64,000 bases of DNA from Corynebacterium sp. sy039. Lineage in GTDB: Bacteria > Actinomycetota > Actinomycetes > Mycobacteriales > Mycobacteriaceae. The notes beneath the pieces were generated by a model. That model was not told the origin of the DNA and searched no databases. It saw nothing but the letters and a program-made list of their open reading frames with translations. Of this stretch, positions 38,371-46,726 are shown piece after piece. Location: contig NZ_CP042325.1 of the NCBI RefSeq assembly GCF_007904105.1, positions 620,001-684,000 on the forward strand, read 5' to 3'. Each line of letters begins with the position of its first letter. Within the stretch, counting starts at the first letter, position 1. The position numbers were made by a program, and so were the translations under genes.

Positions 38371-39306
38371 TTAGCGGTAAAGCTCTTTAGCGATAATCTT
38401 TCCGATCTCAATTCCACCAACTACGGTTGGGTGAGCAGGCATGGTAGAAGGAGCGCCTGGATCGAAAGTACCAGCAACATAACGTTGGTTTGGATCTGGG
38501 TTACAGGTGCCATGTCCACGAGTTAGCTCAAGAGTATCAATGAACTGTAGACCATTAACCTGAGCAGCATGCTTGAGAGAGTTACGGAGACCATTCTGAA
38601 TTTGGTCGCCACCTGGAGCTGGAAGAGGAATTGGGTTATGTGGATCTGGGTTTACTAAGCAGAGTTTATCGTTTGTTACGAACTCTGGGTATGCTGCAAC
38701 AACAACCTGTGCACCTGGTGCAGCTTGAGCAATGCGGTTCTTGATTGCGCCATACATTCTGGTGAATTCAGATTCCGGAATGTTTCCTGCAGCTTGAAGA
38801 CCAGCAGCAACATCAACCCATTGGACAGCATCCATACCGCCGTACATGAAAACAACCTTCTCAGTACCAGGTCCGATGTTTCCTGCTGCAATAGCCTGCT
38901 CTACATATGCCTGAACCTCAAAGATGGGAATCATGCCGCCGGTACCATTGCAAGACCAGTCTGCAAGAGACTTGCCTGCAGCTGCAGCAGCTGAGTGAGG
39001 CCAGTTACGAACATCTTTAGCACAGGTTGGCTTGAACTGGTAGCCTTTTTCAGTCTGTGGAGCTTGTCCAGGGACAGTACCACCAGTAGCGGTGAAAGAA
39101 TCACCAAAAGTAACAATCTGCTGAGCACCAGCTGGAGGGGTGCTTGAATTAGGAAGCATACCTGCTAGCTGAGAGACGCTAGGAACAGGTAGCTGTGGGG
39201 CAGGGTTAGCAGAAACAACAGGAGCACTTGAAAGTGTGAGACCGAAACCAACTAGAGCTGCAGCACCAAGAGAAGATGCTTTGCGTAGGAAACTAGACTT
39301 GTTCAT
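38371..39306 (-). CDS. Secreted GDSL/SGNH-family lipase or esterase
   Basis: 311 residues from ATG 39306, with AAGG upstream; the frame extends further but outside a sensible signal peptide. Signal peptide residues 1-33, cleavage expected after VVSA. Block I is VTFGDSFTATGG (catalytic S70); a WSCNGTGG segment and VFMYGGMDAVQW supply the oxyanion Gly and the position usually held by Asn (here GGMDA, so altered); block V is MPAHPTVVGG with H292. It should hydrolyse esters outside the cell, possibly of mycolate-type lipids, but the substrate is not evident. An isolated gene with its own promoter. Confidence 0.85.
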   Translation of the reverse strand: MNKSSFLRKASSLGAAALVGFGLTLSSAPVVSANPAPQLPVPSVSQLAGMLPNSSTPPAGAQQIVTFGDSFTATGGTVPGQAPQTEKGYQFKPTCAKDVRNWPHSAAAAAGKSLADWSCNGTGGMIPIFEVQAYVEQAIAAGNIGPGTEKVVFMYGGMDAVQWVDVAAGLQAAGNIPESEFTRMYGAIKNRIAQAAPGAQVVVAAYPEFVTNDKLCLVNPDPHNPIPLPAPGGDQIQNGLRNSLKHAAQVNGLQFIDTLELTRGHGTCNPDPNQRYVAGTFDPGAPSTMPAHPTVVGGIEIGKIIAKELYR

Positions 39307-39453
39307 GTCTAATGACCTTATACCAAACTTTCTTTTTATCAAACTGTGATTATAGGAATAATAAAATTTTTTCCCAAAAACCTGTGTGAAAAATAGCAAT
39401 TAGCTTGATGTTTTCTTCGCGAAACGAATTTAGAAAAAAATGTTTATTTTTAT

Positions 39454-41310
39454 TCATTTTTGCACTTTTAGTGCGTGGCTACTCCAACCAATGGGCTGAG
39501 AGTGTGTTATGTCCCAACCATGAGTGGTAAGTAGATTCGTGATGTCAGCATGTGTTGGTACTCGCGTGCCTTCAGTGGACAGACGAATGAGATCTTCTTC
39601 ATATTGGTGCTCCTCGCTGTCATTGTGGGTCATAATGTCTGTGATGATCCACGCATGGTGAAGGTGGCGTTGCAGCTGCCTAAACATTTCTTGTGCATCA
39701 GGCATAGCAAAAGGATCTACCAAGATAACTGCAGTAGTTTCTGCGTTCAACTCTAATTGAGATAGATGAGCGTCGAAAAGCTCTACTTCATCAGGACTGT
39801 ATGCCAAGAAAGTGCATTGTTGCTCTTGAAACTGAGTGCTTTGGCGACGCATGAATGTAATTTCGCTGGGAGCTCCGATCAAGGTTGCACGTATATTTGG
39901 TGTGGCGCGTAAAAACTCATCAGCAAAAATATGGGCGCTTGAACCACAGATAACTACTGTGGAGAGGGAATGTGGGGGGAAGAGTTGTGCGATCGCAGGA
40001 GCTAACCAATGCGCTCGTTCAGCAAGGTGCTGGAGGTAATCGTCATGAGTGAGTGGGTTGTTGGCTTTCGCTACCTCCCAAGGGGAAATCTGCGTTGGCA
40101 TACCAGTGCGCAGTGTATCTTCAAGATTGAGTAACGACAGCGCACGTAAGTGTGCCGGACCGCGTAAATGCTTTGTTAAATGAGAATCAACATCAGCTAG
40201 TTCTCGGCTAAGTGCAGTTAATTTTACGGTTTGCTGAGTAGGATCATCGTTGTCGGATAGCTCCAATAAATCTAATGAGCCTAAATACCTAAAGAAACGC
40301 CAGGCGCTATCAAGATGGGTGCCTGCTGCATTGCTTAGTGCACTAACAGAAATTTCCTGCGACTTTTGTTGCCCAATAATAGTGAAGATATCTAAATTAA
40401 GTGCAGCGCGTAATGCAAAGGCAGGTGCCAGCTCCGATAGTTCATGGAGCTTTTCCATAATACTGTATCCGCCGCCTTCGACGATGCCCTCATCATTTTT
40501 CTGCGCATCGCTATATCGCCAATAACCAGTGAAATCTTGGTGTTCTTTTGGCGCATCAAAATTCTTGGCCAGAGTACGTAGTTCTCTCAGTTTGCTGGTT
40601 TCGCCGGCGGCCCAGATATACGGCACTCCTTTAGGAAAAATGTCATCGTCGAGAGCCTGTGCTAGTATGCTGGCGCAGTTTTGTTCTTGGTCACGAATTG
40701 CCCATTGAAGATGAACATCAGCATTACTTTCTAGGGTAAGGATGTGTTCTTCTGTTGCTACTTCAATGAATACCCAGGTTGGATGCCCGTCGGGAAGCTC
40801 TGCTAAGCAACGAGAGATGGCTGGCAACGCAGTTTCATCACCAATGAGTAATAGCCAGTCGGTGTGGCAAGGAAGTGACATACTGTTTTTGGGGCCAGCA
40901 ACCCAGAGCTTATCTCCTGGGGTTGCTTGTTGTGACCACTCTTGTGCCAACCCCATTGAATGATGGGCAAAATCAATGCTTAATTCTTGTGCCTCGGGAT
41001 CCCAATGCTGGACGGTGTATGTACGGAATAGGTCTTTTACCTGAGCGTCCCATTGCAACCGACCATCTGCATCGGGTTCTGGTCTGGGGCGTTCACCAGT
41101 TGTAGGGTGTGGAAAAATAAGGCGAACATCATCATCGAAACCTGTGCTCTTGAGAGCAGGAACTAAGAAATTTCGATAAGTATGTTCGCCTAATTGTGAT
41201 CCGCCAAAAATAATGCGCCGCATACCTGTGGTGAGGTCTTCAATGCGAAGAACCTCCAGCTCGCGTACGCTAATGGGGGAAATATCTATCTGACGACTAT
41301 TACGTGGCAT
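39454..41310 (-). CDS. Siderophore-interacting protein fused to an O-methyltransferase-like domain
   Basis: 618 residues from ATG 41310, which has GGAG 8 nt upstream. Residues ~20-290 are a ViuB-type FAD-dependent ferric-siderophore reductase: TTGMRRIIFGG, FRTYTVQHWD (FAD-binding RxYT), AGPKNS, LLIGDETALPAISRCLAELP and AAGETSKLRELR, ending near GYWRYS. Residues ~310-618 look like the class I plant-type methyltransferase with an N-terminal winged-helix dimerisation part (FALRAALNLDIFTIIG...SALSNAAGTHLDSAWRFFRYLGSLDLLE). However, the SAM loop normally reading DVGGGxG is VICGSSAH, and the following acidic residue is lost (LIGAPS). The second half is thus probably not a working methyltransferase. 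No DtxR box was seen upstream. Confidence 0.8.
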   Translation of the reverse strand: MPRNSRQIDISPISVRELEVLRIEDLTTGMRRIIFGGSQLGEHTYRNFLVPALKSTGFDDDVRLIFPHPTTGERPRPEPDADGRLQWDAQVKDLFRTYTVQHWDPEAQELSIDFAHHSMGLAQEWSQQATPGDKLWVAGPKNSMSLPCHTDWLLLIGDETALPAISRCLAELPDGHPTWVFIEVATEEHILTLESNADVHLQWAIRDQEQNCASILAQALDDDIFPKGVPYIWAAGETSKLRELRTLAKNFDAPKEHQDFTGYWRYSDAQKNDEGIVEGGGYSIMEKLHELSELAPAFALRAALNLDIFTIIGQQKSQEISVSALSNAAGTHLDSAWRFFRYLGSLDLLELSDNDDPTQQTVKLTALSRELADVDSHLTKHLRGPAHLRALSLLNLEDTLRTGMPTQISPWEVAKANNPLTHDDYLQHLAERAHWLAPAIAQLFPPHSLSTVVICGSSAHIFADEFLRATPNIRATLIGAPSEITFMRRQSTQFQEQQCTFLAYSPDEVELFDAHLSQLELNAETTAVILVDPFAMPDAQEMFRQLQRHLHHAWIITDIMTHNDSEEHQYEEDLIRLSTEGTRVPTHADITNLLTTHGWDITHSQPIGWSSHALKVQK

Positions 41311-41333
41311 GGTAATCTCCGGAAGTTTCACTA

Positions 41334-41359
41334 ATTTTTCACAATTGTAGTTGAAAAAT
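41334..41359. promoter_or_regulatory. Inverted repeat upstream of the siderophore-interacting protein gene
   Basis: ATTTTTCA, 9-nt spacer, TTGAAAAAT, centred on CAATTG, 24 nt before the ATG at 41310. It could be an operator or, less likely, a terminator of mscL, which is transcribed towards it. It is not a DtxR consensus. Confidence 0.4.
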
Positions 41360-41406
41360 TAATGAAAACTGCTCCGAAGAAATAGCGTCGATAGATTGAG
41401 CAGAGA

Positions 41407-41814
41407 TTACTGCAATTTTTGCTCTTTGAGCATATCGCGAATCTCAGTCAAGAGTTCTGCCTCAATAGAAGCAGGAGCTGCTTTGTCTTCTTCTACGCCT
41501 TTGCGTTTTGCCTGTAGCGCAGCAAGTTTATTCATTGGAGCAACAAGAATGAAGTAAACGACTGCTGCGATGATGAGGAAATTAATTGCAGCAGTGATAA
41601 CTGCACCGAAGTCTAGGAAAGTTGCATCGTTACCAGCACGGATAGCAAAACCAAGACCGCTGACATCTGCACCACCGAATGACGCAATGAGTGGGTTGAT
41701 GAGGTTCTCAGTAAAGGCGTTAACGATTGCTGTGAAAGCAGAACCAATAACAACAGCAACTGCTAGCTCAATAACATTACCGCGAAGGATAAAGTCCTTA
41801 AATCCTTTTAACAT
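41407..41814 (-). CDS. mscL: Large-conductance mechanosensitive channel
   Basis: 135 residues from ATG 41814, preceded by AAAGGG. MLKGFKDFILRGNVIELAVAVVIGSAFTAIVNAFTENLINPLI is the classical MscL N-terminal helix and pore-lining first membrane segment; a second helix is FGAVITAAINFLIIAAVVYFILV, followed by a charged cytoplasmic helix. It forms a homopentamer that opens under membrane tension to release solutes on osmotic downshock. Same neighbourhood as in mycobacteria and corynebacteria. Confidence 0.97.
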   Translation of the reverse strand: MLKGFKDFILRGNVIELAVAVVIGSAFTAIVNAFTENLINPLIASFGGADVSGLGFAIRAGNDATFLDFGAVITAAINFLIIAAVVYFILVAPMNKLAALQAKRKGVEEDKAAPASIEAELLTEIRDMLKEQKLQ

Positions 41815-42079
41815 GAAAGTCCCTTTCAATATGAGTTTTCTTAATCCTTGACTGTTCCTTAATATATTCCTGCCATGCATTATTTTTGCACCTGCTAGGG
41901 CAGCAAAAATGTGCTTAGTCTTAAGGAAATTAGGCGAACAGAAAGAGTATGGTAAACAATTATCCGCAGTGAGCGGAATAATGTGCGAGAAAATCTTAAC
42001 TAAAAGATTAGGTTTTAGCTAGTTAAAGCCAAAAATCTGATTCTAAAACCCTGTGTAGGACAACAGGCAACCCCTAGAA

Positions 42080-42808
42080 TTACGAAAGCTGTGCGCGTTC
42101 ACCAGTAACAATAAGCGTCAGCGGGCTAGCTAAAGAGGCAGCTGCTACAGTTTGTGCTTCTTGCTCGGGTAACGCGATCAAGACTGTACCGGGTTGGGCG
42201 AATTTTTTGTCACTTTGTGCATTGGCACTGAAGATTACCTTGGCGCCAGTTGCAATAACTTTTTCTTCGTGTGCTCCATTATCAGTGCTCACACTAATCA
42301 CGGAGACAGTATCGCCATGTACAAGCAGTCCTGCCACAGTTGGGTCAGCAAGATTAATCGGAACCATGTTATATCTCTCATCAAATTGCTCGATTTCCTC
42401 AGCACTTTCAGCACCTTCCGCACTCTCAGTATCTGCGTCGACAGTATGTTTCTTACTTATGTGAGCGGTCAGATCAGAGGAGATGAAATTAAATTGGGAA
42501 ATCATACTGCCCTTGGGGAGTGCGTGCGCGCTAATTCGCCCGAGGGCTTCAGTTGGAAGAGACAATGCATTGTCCGGGAGAAACTCATGTGGTATGTGTA
42601 TTTGCGTTATATCTCTGGCTGATAGGCTATGACCAGCCTCTATTTCTCTAGTGGTAATGATAACTGTTGCTTTATCATCACGATTTTCTTGTATGGCAAA
42701 ACATAGTGCTAGTACAACAAGGCTGCATGCTAATAGCCGTCGAAGCGCCATAGAGCGGCGATAACCAGGGTTGCGTAAATCCTCAAAAAATCGAAAATGC
42801 AGATTCAT
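42080..42808 (-). CDS. SAF domain-containing membrane-anchored protein (CpaB-like)
   Basis: 242 residues. One N-terminal membrane helix (LRRLLACSLVVLALCFAIQ), then a SAF domain (TVIITTREIEAGHSLSARDITQIHIPHEFLPDNAL...GRISAHALPKGSMIS) of the sort found in CpaB/RcpC pilus assembly proteins, an acidic insert (DADTESAEGAESAEEIEQFDE), and a second beta-rich part (VPINLADPTVAGLLVHGDTVSVIS). No pilus assembly operon is nearby. The position next to the cycloligase gene is the usual corynebacterial context. Function unknown. Confidence 0.8.
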   Translation of the reverse strand: MNLHFRFFEDLRNPGYRRSMALRRLLACSLVVLALCFAIQENRDDKATVIITTREIEAGHSLSARDITQIHIPHEFLPDNALSLPTEALGRISAHALPKGSMISQFNFISSDLTAHISKKHTVDADTESAEGAESAEEIEQFDERYNMVPINLADPTVAGLLVHGDTVSVISVSTDNGAHEEKVIATGAKVIFSANAQSDKKFAQPGTVLIALPEQEAQTVAAASLASPLTLIVTGERAQLS

Positions 42809-42861
42809 ACTTTATAAGGGACGCTTACCATGGCGTGTTGGTTCCTCTGCGTTACGCTACT

Positions 42862-43434
42862 TTAAGCTGAAATGATTTTTTTAATGCAAATGTCGTGATC
42901 TGCAATGGGAATATCAGATCGTATTTCCGAGGCGAATAGCAGCATGACTTGTGGGGTGGATATGTTTTTCATTGCACGATCATAGTAGCCACCACCTTGA
43001 CCAAGCCGGTGCCCGTGAGGAGTGGCGCCAAGAGCTGGAACGATGATGAGATCTAACGCATGAAGAATCTCACTGGAGAAACTTTTTCCCATTGGCTCAT
43101 AGATATTATGCTTACCTACACGCAGGTACTCACTGCCTTGGTATAGTGCCCATTCTAATTGGAACTGTGACCGCGAGAGCGGTAACCAGAGCTCGTCGAC
43201 ATATGTGTCGAGGTTTTTTAGTAACTCAACTCCACCAGGTTCTTTTTCTCCGGGGCAATACGCGGCAATACGCGTGTAATTGTTGCGAGTGATTAGTGTG
43301 CATAATTGCTCGATGATACGTGCATTGGCAATCGCACGAACGATCGGAGACATGGTTTTTCTCTTGATACGCAATTCAGTTCGCAGGGCTTTTTTAGCAG
43401 TATCAATAGTTGTATCGGATAGTGGGGAAGTCAT
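42862..43434 (-). CDS. 5-formyltetrahydrofolate cyclo-ligase family protein
   Basis: 190 residues from ATG 43434; the frame is open further upstream. KKALRTELRIKRKTMS is the basic N-terminal substrate-binding stretch, CPGEKEPGGVELL the conserved acidic block, and GHRLGQGGGYYDRAM the signature loop. It returns 5-formyl-THF to the active folate pool with ATP. Divergent from galU, as in mycobacteria (Rv0992c/Rv0993). Confidence 0.9.
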   Translation of the reverse strand: MTSPLSDTTIDTAKKALRTELRIKRKTMSPIVRAIANARIIEQLCTLITRNNYTRIAAYCPGEKEPGGVELLKNLDTYVDELWLPLSRSQFQLEWALYQGSEYLRVGKHNIYEPMGKSFSSEILHALDLIIVPALGATPHGHRLGQGGGYYDRAMKNISTPQVMLLFASEIRSDIPIADHDICIKKIISA

Positions 43435-43577
43435 AGAAAGTCCGTGGTGTTTCTTGCTGTAGGTATCTTTCCGGGCAGTATGTCGGGTAGTAGTGTGATG
43501 AAGCAAATAAAATAATTATTGCCATAATACTGTGTTTGCTCATTTTTTACTTGGGTCTACCAGGTAGACTCGTGCGC

Positions 43578-44501
43578 ATGATTATGCCTGAATCGGAAAA
43601 GCAACACGCTGTTAAAACAGTAATTGTGCCAGCTGCTGGTATGGGAACTCGGTTCCTACCAGCGACAAAGACTGTGCCAAAGGAGTTGCTACCAGTTGTT
43701 GATACCCCAGGTATTGAACTCATTGCAGAAGAAGCGGCTCAGCTAGGTGCACAGCGTCTGGCTGTCATTACAGCACCAAATAAGCAAGAAGTGCTTGAGC
43801 ATTTCAAGTCTTTCCCCGAACTTGAGCGCACCTTGGATGAACGAGGTAAAGTTGAACAACTTGCCAAGGTCAGGAGGGCAAAAGAACTTATTGAGCCAGT
43901 ATCGGTGTTGCAAGAAAAACCTTTAGGGTTAGGTCATGCAGTGAGCTTGGCGGAAAGTATCCTTGACGATGACGAAGATGTTGTTGCAGTTATGCTTCCC
44001 GATGATCTCGTTTTGCCGTTTGGCGTGGTAGAGAAAATGGCTGAGGTGCGTAAAGAGCTAGGCGGCAGCGTACTATGCGCTTTTGAGGTGCCTAAAGAAG
44101 ATGTCTATAACTATGGCGTGTTTGACGTCGAATCTGCTGGTTATGATGGTCCGTTAACTGTAAAACGTGTATGCGGTATGGTAGAAAAGCCTGCGGTCAA
44201 GGACGCTCCGTCTAACTTTGTAGCGACTGGACGTTACCTTCTTGATCGTTGTATTTTTGATGCTTTACGACGTATCACCCCTGGTGCCGGTGGTGAATTG
44301 CAGCTTACCGACGCAATTGCTTTGCTTATCGAACAAGGACATCCTGTGCATATTGTGGTTCACGACGGAAAGCGTCATGACCTGGGTAATCCTGGTGGTT
44401 ATATTCCTGCGGTAGTGGATTTTGGTTTGTCCCACCCCATATATGGTGATCACTTGAAGAAAACATTGCGGGATTTATTGGTGGAGCATGAGGCACTATA
44501 A
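43578..44501 (+). CDS. galU: UTP-glucose-1-phosphate uridylyltransferase
   Basis: 307 residues from ATG 43578 (43584 also possible). KTVIVPAAGMGTRFLPATKTVPKELLPVVDTPGIELIAEEA is the nucleotide-binding N-terminus; EKPLGLGHAV, VVAVMLPDDLVL (metal site) and ATGRYLLDRCIFDALRRITPGAGGELQLTDAIALL follow. It makes UDP-glucose for envelope polysaccharides and trehalose synthesis. The gene opens the plus-strand run towards glp. Confidence 0.96.
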   Translation: MIMPESEKQHAVKTVIVPAAGMGTRFLPATKTVPKELLPVVDTPGIELIAEEAAQLGAQRLAVITAPNKQEVLEHFKSFPELERTLDERGKVEQLAKVRRAKELIEPVSVLQEKPLGLGHAVSLAESILDDDEDVVAVMLPDDLVLPFGVVEKMAEVRKELGGSVLCAFEVPKEDVYNYGVFDVESAGYDGPLTVKRVCGMVEKPAVKDAPSNFVATGRYLLDRCIFDALRRITPGAGGELQLTDAIALLIEQGHPVHIVVHDGKRHDLGNPGGYIPAVVDFGLSHPIYGDHLKKTLRDLLVEHEAL

Positions 44502-44629
44502 GTAGTGATTACTCTCGGCTAGAATTTTCTAAGTTCTAGGTGTTTTACTAACCTAGATTTAGTTCATACGTTATTGTCAATACGAGTGGCGAAAGCATAT
44601 TGAGCATTCGTCGGTGAGGAGGTAAAGCC

Positions 44630-45901
44630 GTGCGCTCAGTTGAGCAACAGCTAGCCTTAGTTACCGAAGCAGCTATTGTACCGGAACCAGTGCGTATTGC
44701 AATAGCAGAAGCTCTGGGACTTATGTGCGCAGAGGAAGTTCAAGCAACAAAACCATTGCCGGGATTCGATCAAGCTGTCATTGATGGTTATGCTGTTCGA
44801 GCCGTCGACGTTGGGGGAGAACGCGGTCTTGGCGCTACTAGCCAAGAATCGCCGAATATGCTACCTCGGGAAACGTCATTACCAGTTGTAGGCGAAGTTG
44901 CTGCTGGTTCTCAACGGCCATTGCGTTTACAACCAAAGCAAGCAGTGCGAGTGCATACTGGTGCTCCTTTGCCTACATTGGCAGATGCGGTGCTGCCATT
45001 GGAGTGGACGGATCGTGGTCGACGGAGAGTTATTGCGGCGCGTCCTGTGCGTTCTGGCGATTTTGTGCGTCGCAGTGGTGATGATATTCGACCAGGTGAT
45101 GTTGCGGTAAGTACGGGAGCAATACTGAGTCCGGCGCATATTGGTTTATTAGCAGCCGTCGGTCGTAACAAAGTATTGGTATATCCACGTCCTCGGGTAT
45201 CAATTCTTTCTGTTGGTAAGGAATTGGTTGATATTGATAGGGATCCCGGTCTTGGTCAGGTACTTGATGTTAATTCCTATTCTCTTGCTGCAGCGGCACG
45301 AGATGCAGGTGCGGATGTGCACCGTGTGGGTATTGCAGCAGGGGAGCCGCGTCGCCTGAAAGAAATTGTGGAATCGCAAATGTTGCGCAGCGAGATTATT
45401 GTGATTTCCGGTGCTGTTGGTGGGTCTAGCTCTGAAGCTATCCGAGCAGTATTGCGCGAACTTGGCGATATTGATACCACTCGTGTGGCTATGCACCCAG
45501 GTTCTGTTCAAGGATTTGGCACTTTGGGGGAAAAGAAAGTGCCAGTCTTTTTACTTCCTAGCAATCCAGTTTCTGCGCTTGTTATTTTTGAGATGTTTAT
45601 TCGTCCCATGATTCGGTTGTGCCTGGGCAAGGGGGCGCATAAGCGTCGTGCAGTGCGAGCGAGGGCGCTTAACCATGTCACTTCTCGGAATGGGCGACGC
45701 GGTTATGTGCGGGCGCGATTAATGCGCGATGCGCAGACACAAGATTATTTAGTCGAAGGTTTGGGGGGTGCTAATGGTGCTCCGGCTCATCTTCTTGCGG
45801 GATTGTCAGATGCAAATGCAATGATCAAGATCCCTGAAGAAGTTACTGAAATTCGTCCTGGTGATATTGTGGAAGTGCTGTTCCTGACCCAAGGACGCTA
45901 A
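44630..45901 (+). CDS. glp: Gephyrin-like protein Glp (MoeA family)
   Basis: 423 residues; GTG 44630 preceded by GAGGAGG. MoeA domains in order: LPGFDQAVIDGYAVRAVD (with conserved D52), RVHTGAPLPTLADAVLP, RRSGDDIRPGD (D152), VSILSVGKELVD (E198) and LLPSNPVSALVIFEMF. The molybdate-insertion loop, GGVSVGxxD in E. coli MoeA, reads GAVGGSSSE here (residues 261-269), and KPGKP reads HPGSV, so key Asp and Lys residues are lost. In C. glutamicum this homologue, Glp, binds FtsZ and the membrane receptor GlpR to link division and polar growth. glpR lies two genes downstream. The active-site changes suit a structural rather than enzymatic role. Confidence 0.85.
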   Translation: MRSVEQQLALVTEAAIVPEPVRIAIAEALGLMCAEEVQATKPLPGFDQAVIDGYAVRAVDVGGERGLGATSQESPNMLPRETSLPVVGEVAAGSQRPLRLQPKQAVRVHTGAPLPTLADAVLPLEWTDRGRRRVIAARPVRSGDFVRRSGDDIRPGDVAVSTGAILSPAHIGLLAAVGRNKVLVYPRPRVSILSVGKELVDIDRDPGLGQVLDVNSYSLAAAARDAGADVHRVGIAAGEPRRLKEIVESQMLRSEIIVISGAVGGSSSEAIRAVLRELGDIDTTRVAMHPGSVQGFGTLGEKKVPVFLLPSNPVSALVIFEMFIRPMIRLCLGKGAHKRRAVRARALNHVTSRNGRRGYVRARLMRDAQTQDYLVEGLGGANGAPAHLLAGLSDANAMIKIPEEVTEIRPGDIVEVLFLTQGR

Positions 45902-45912
45902 GGGATAGTCAT

Positions 45913-46632
45913 ATGCTTAAGACGCTGAGCGCTGTGTTTCCTAGGATAATGGGGCAGGTGAAACCGAGTGCGCCTGCTTATGGTCGTCCTCATGCTATCC
46001 ATCCAGGGTGGGGGGAGCATACCCAGACATTATCCTTGCCTTGTGGTGAGACGATTCGATTACGTCCACTGTACTATCAAGACGGTGTGCTTTGGCGCGA
46101 GCAGCGAATGACAGATCAATACTCTTTGCAGGAAGTTGAGCCAACATCTGTGCATAGTTGGGCGCAGGCACATAGTCATTCTGGTTGGCGTGAGTATTTC
46201 TTCAATGCAAAACAATCTGCAGACTCTGGTTTTCTTGTTCCGCTGGTTATTGAAGTAAGCGGTGAGTTTGCTGGACAAATAGTTCTTGGCAATATCCAAC
46301 ACGGAACAACAAGTGATTGTTGGGTTGGGTATTGGGTCTATAGCGCGTATCGGGGGCGTGGCATAGCGACAGCAGCCTGTGCTTTGGCTACCGATCATGC
46401 TTTTTCCAGAGTGGGGTTGCACCGGGTGTATGCTACGTATTTGCCGGGTAATATCGCCTCACAAGCAGTGCTGGAAAATAATGGGTTCCGCAGTGAAGGC
46501 TTGTTACGCCAGAATTTGCATATCAATGGTCAATGGCGTGACCATGTTCTATCAGCGCAAACGTTGCAGGACTATCCTGATACTTGTGTAGAAAGATTAA
46601 TCTCTGCTGGTCGTGCTGCGGCGTGGCAGTAA
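45913..46632 (+). CDS. rimJ: GNAT family N-acetyltransferase, RimJ-like
   Basis: 239 residues. After an N-terminal extension of about 50 residues, the GNAT fold begins IRLRPLYYQDGVLWREQR; the acetyl-CoA loop is VGYWVYSAYRGRGIATAACALATDHAF, followed by LHRVYATYLPGNIASQAVLENNGFRSEGLLRQNLHINGQWRDHV, the classical RimJ/RimL ending. It may acetylate ribosomal protein S5 or another N-terminus. It lies 11 nt after glp and before glpR, an order conserved in mycobacteria (Rv0994-Rv0996). Confidence 0.88.
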   Translation: MLKTLSAVFPRIMGQVKPSAPAYGRPHAIHPGWGEHTQTLSLPCGETIRLRPLYYQDGVLWREQRMTDQYSLQEVEPTSVHSWAQAHSHSGWREYFFNAKQSADSGFLVPLVIEVSGEFAGQIVLGNIQHGTTSDCWVGYWVYSAYRGRGIATAACALATDHAFSRVGLHRVYATYLPGNIASQAVLENNGFRSEGLLRQNLHINGQWRDHVLSAQTLQDYPDTCVERLISAGRAAAWQ

Positions 46633-46726
46633 TAAAAATAACTGTTTTTCACATATTCTTGTAGCACTTACAGCAAAAGCGGTAGGCAGCGATAGCTGAG
46701 GGTATTTACTTGAGAGGTTTTCACCG

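Noticed and set aside
41311..41406. DtxR box before the siderophore-interacting gene
   Set aside because: The palindrome here does not fit TTAGGTTAGCCTAACCTAA.
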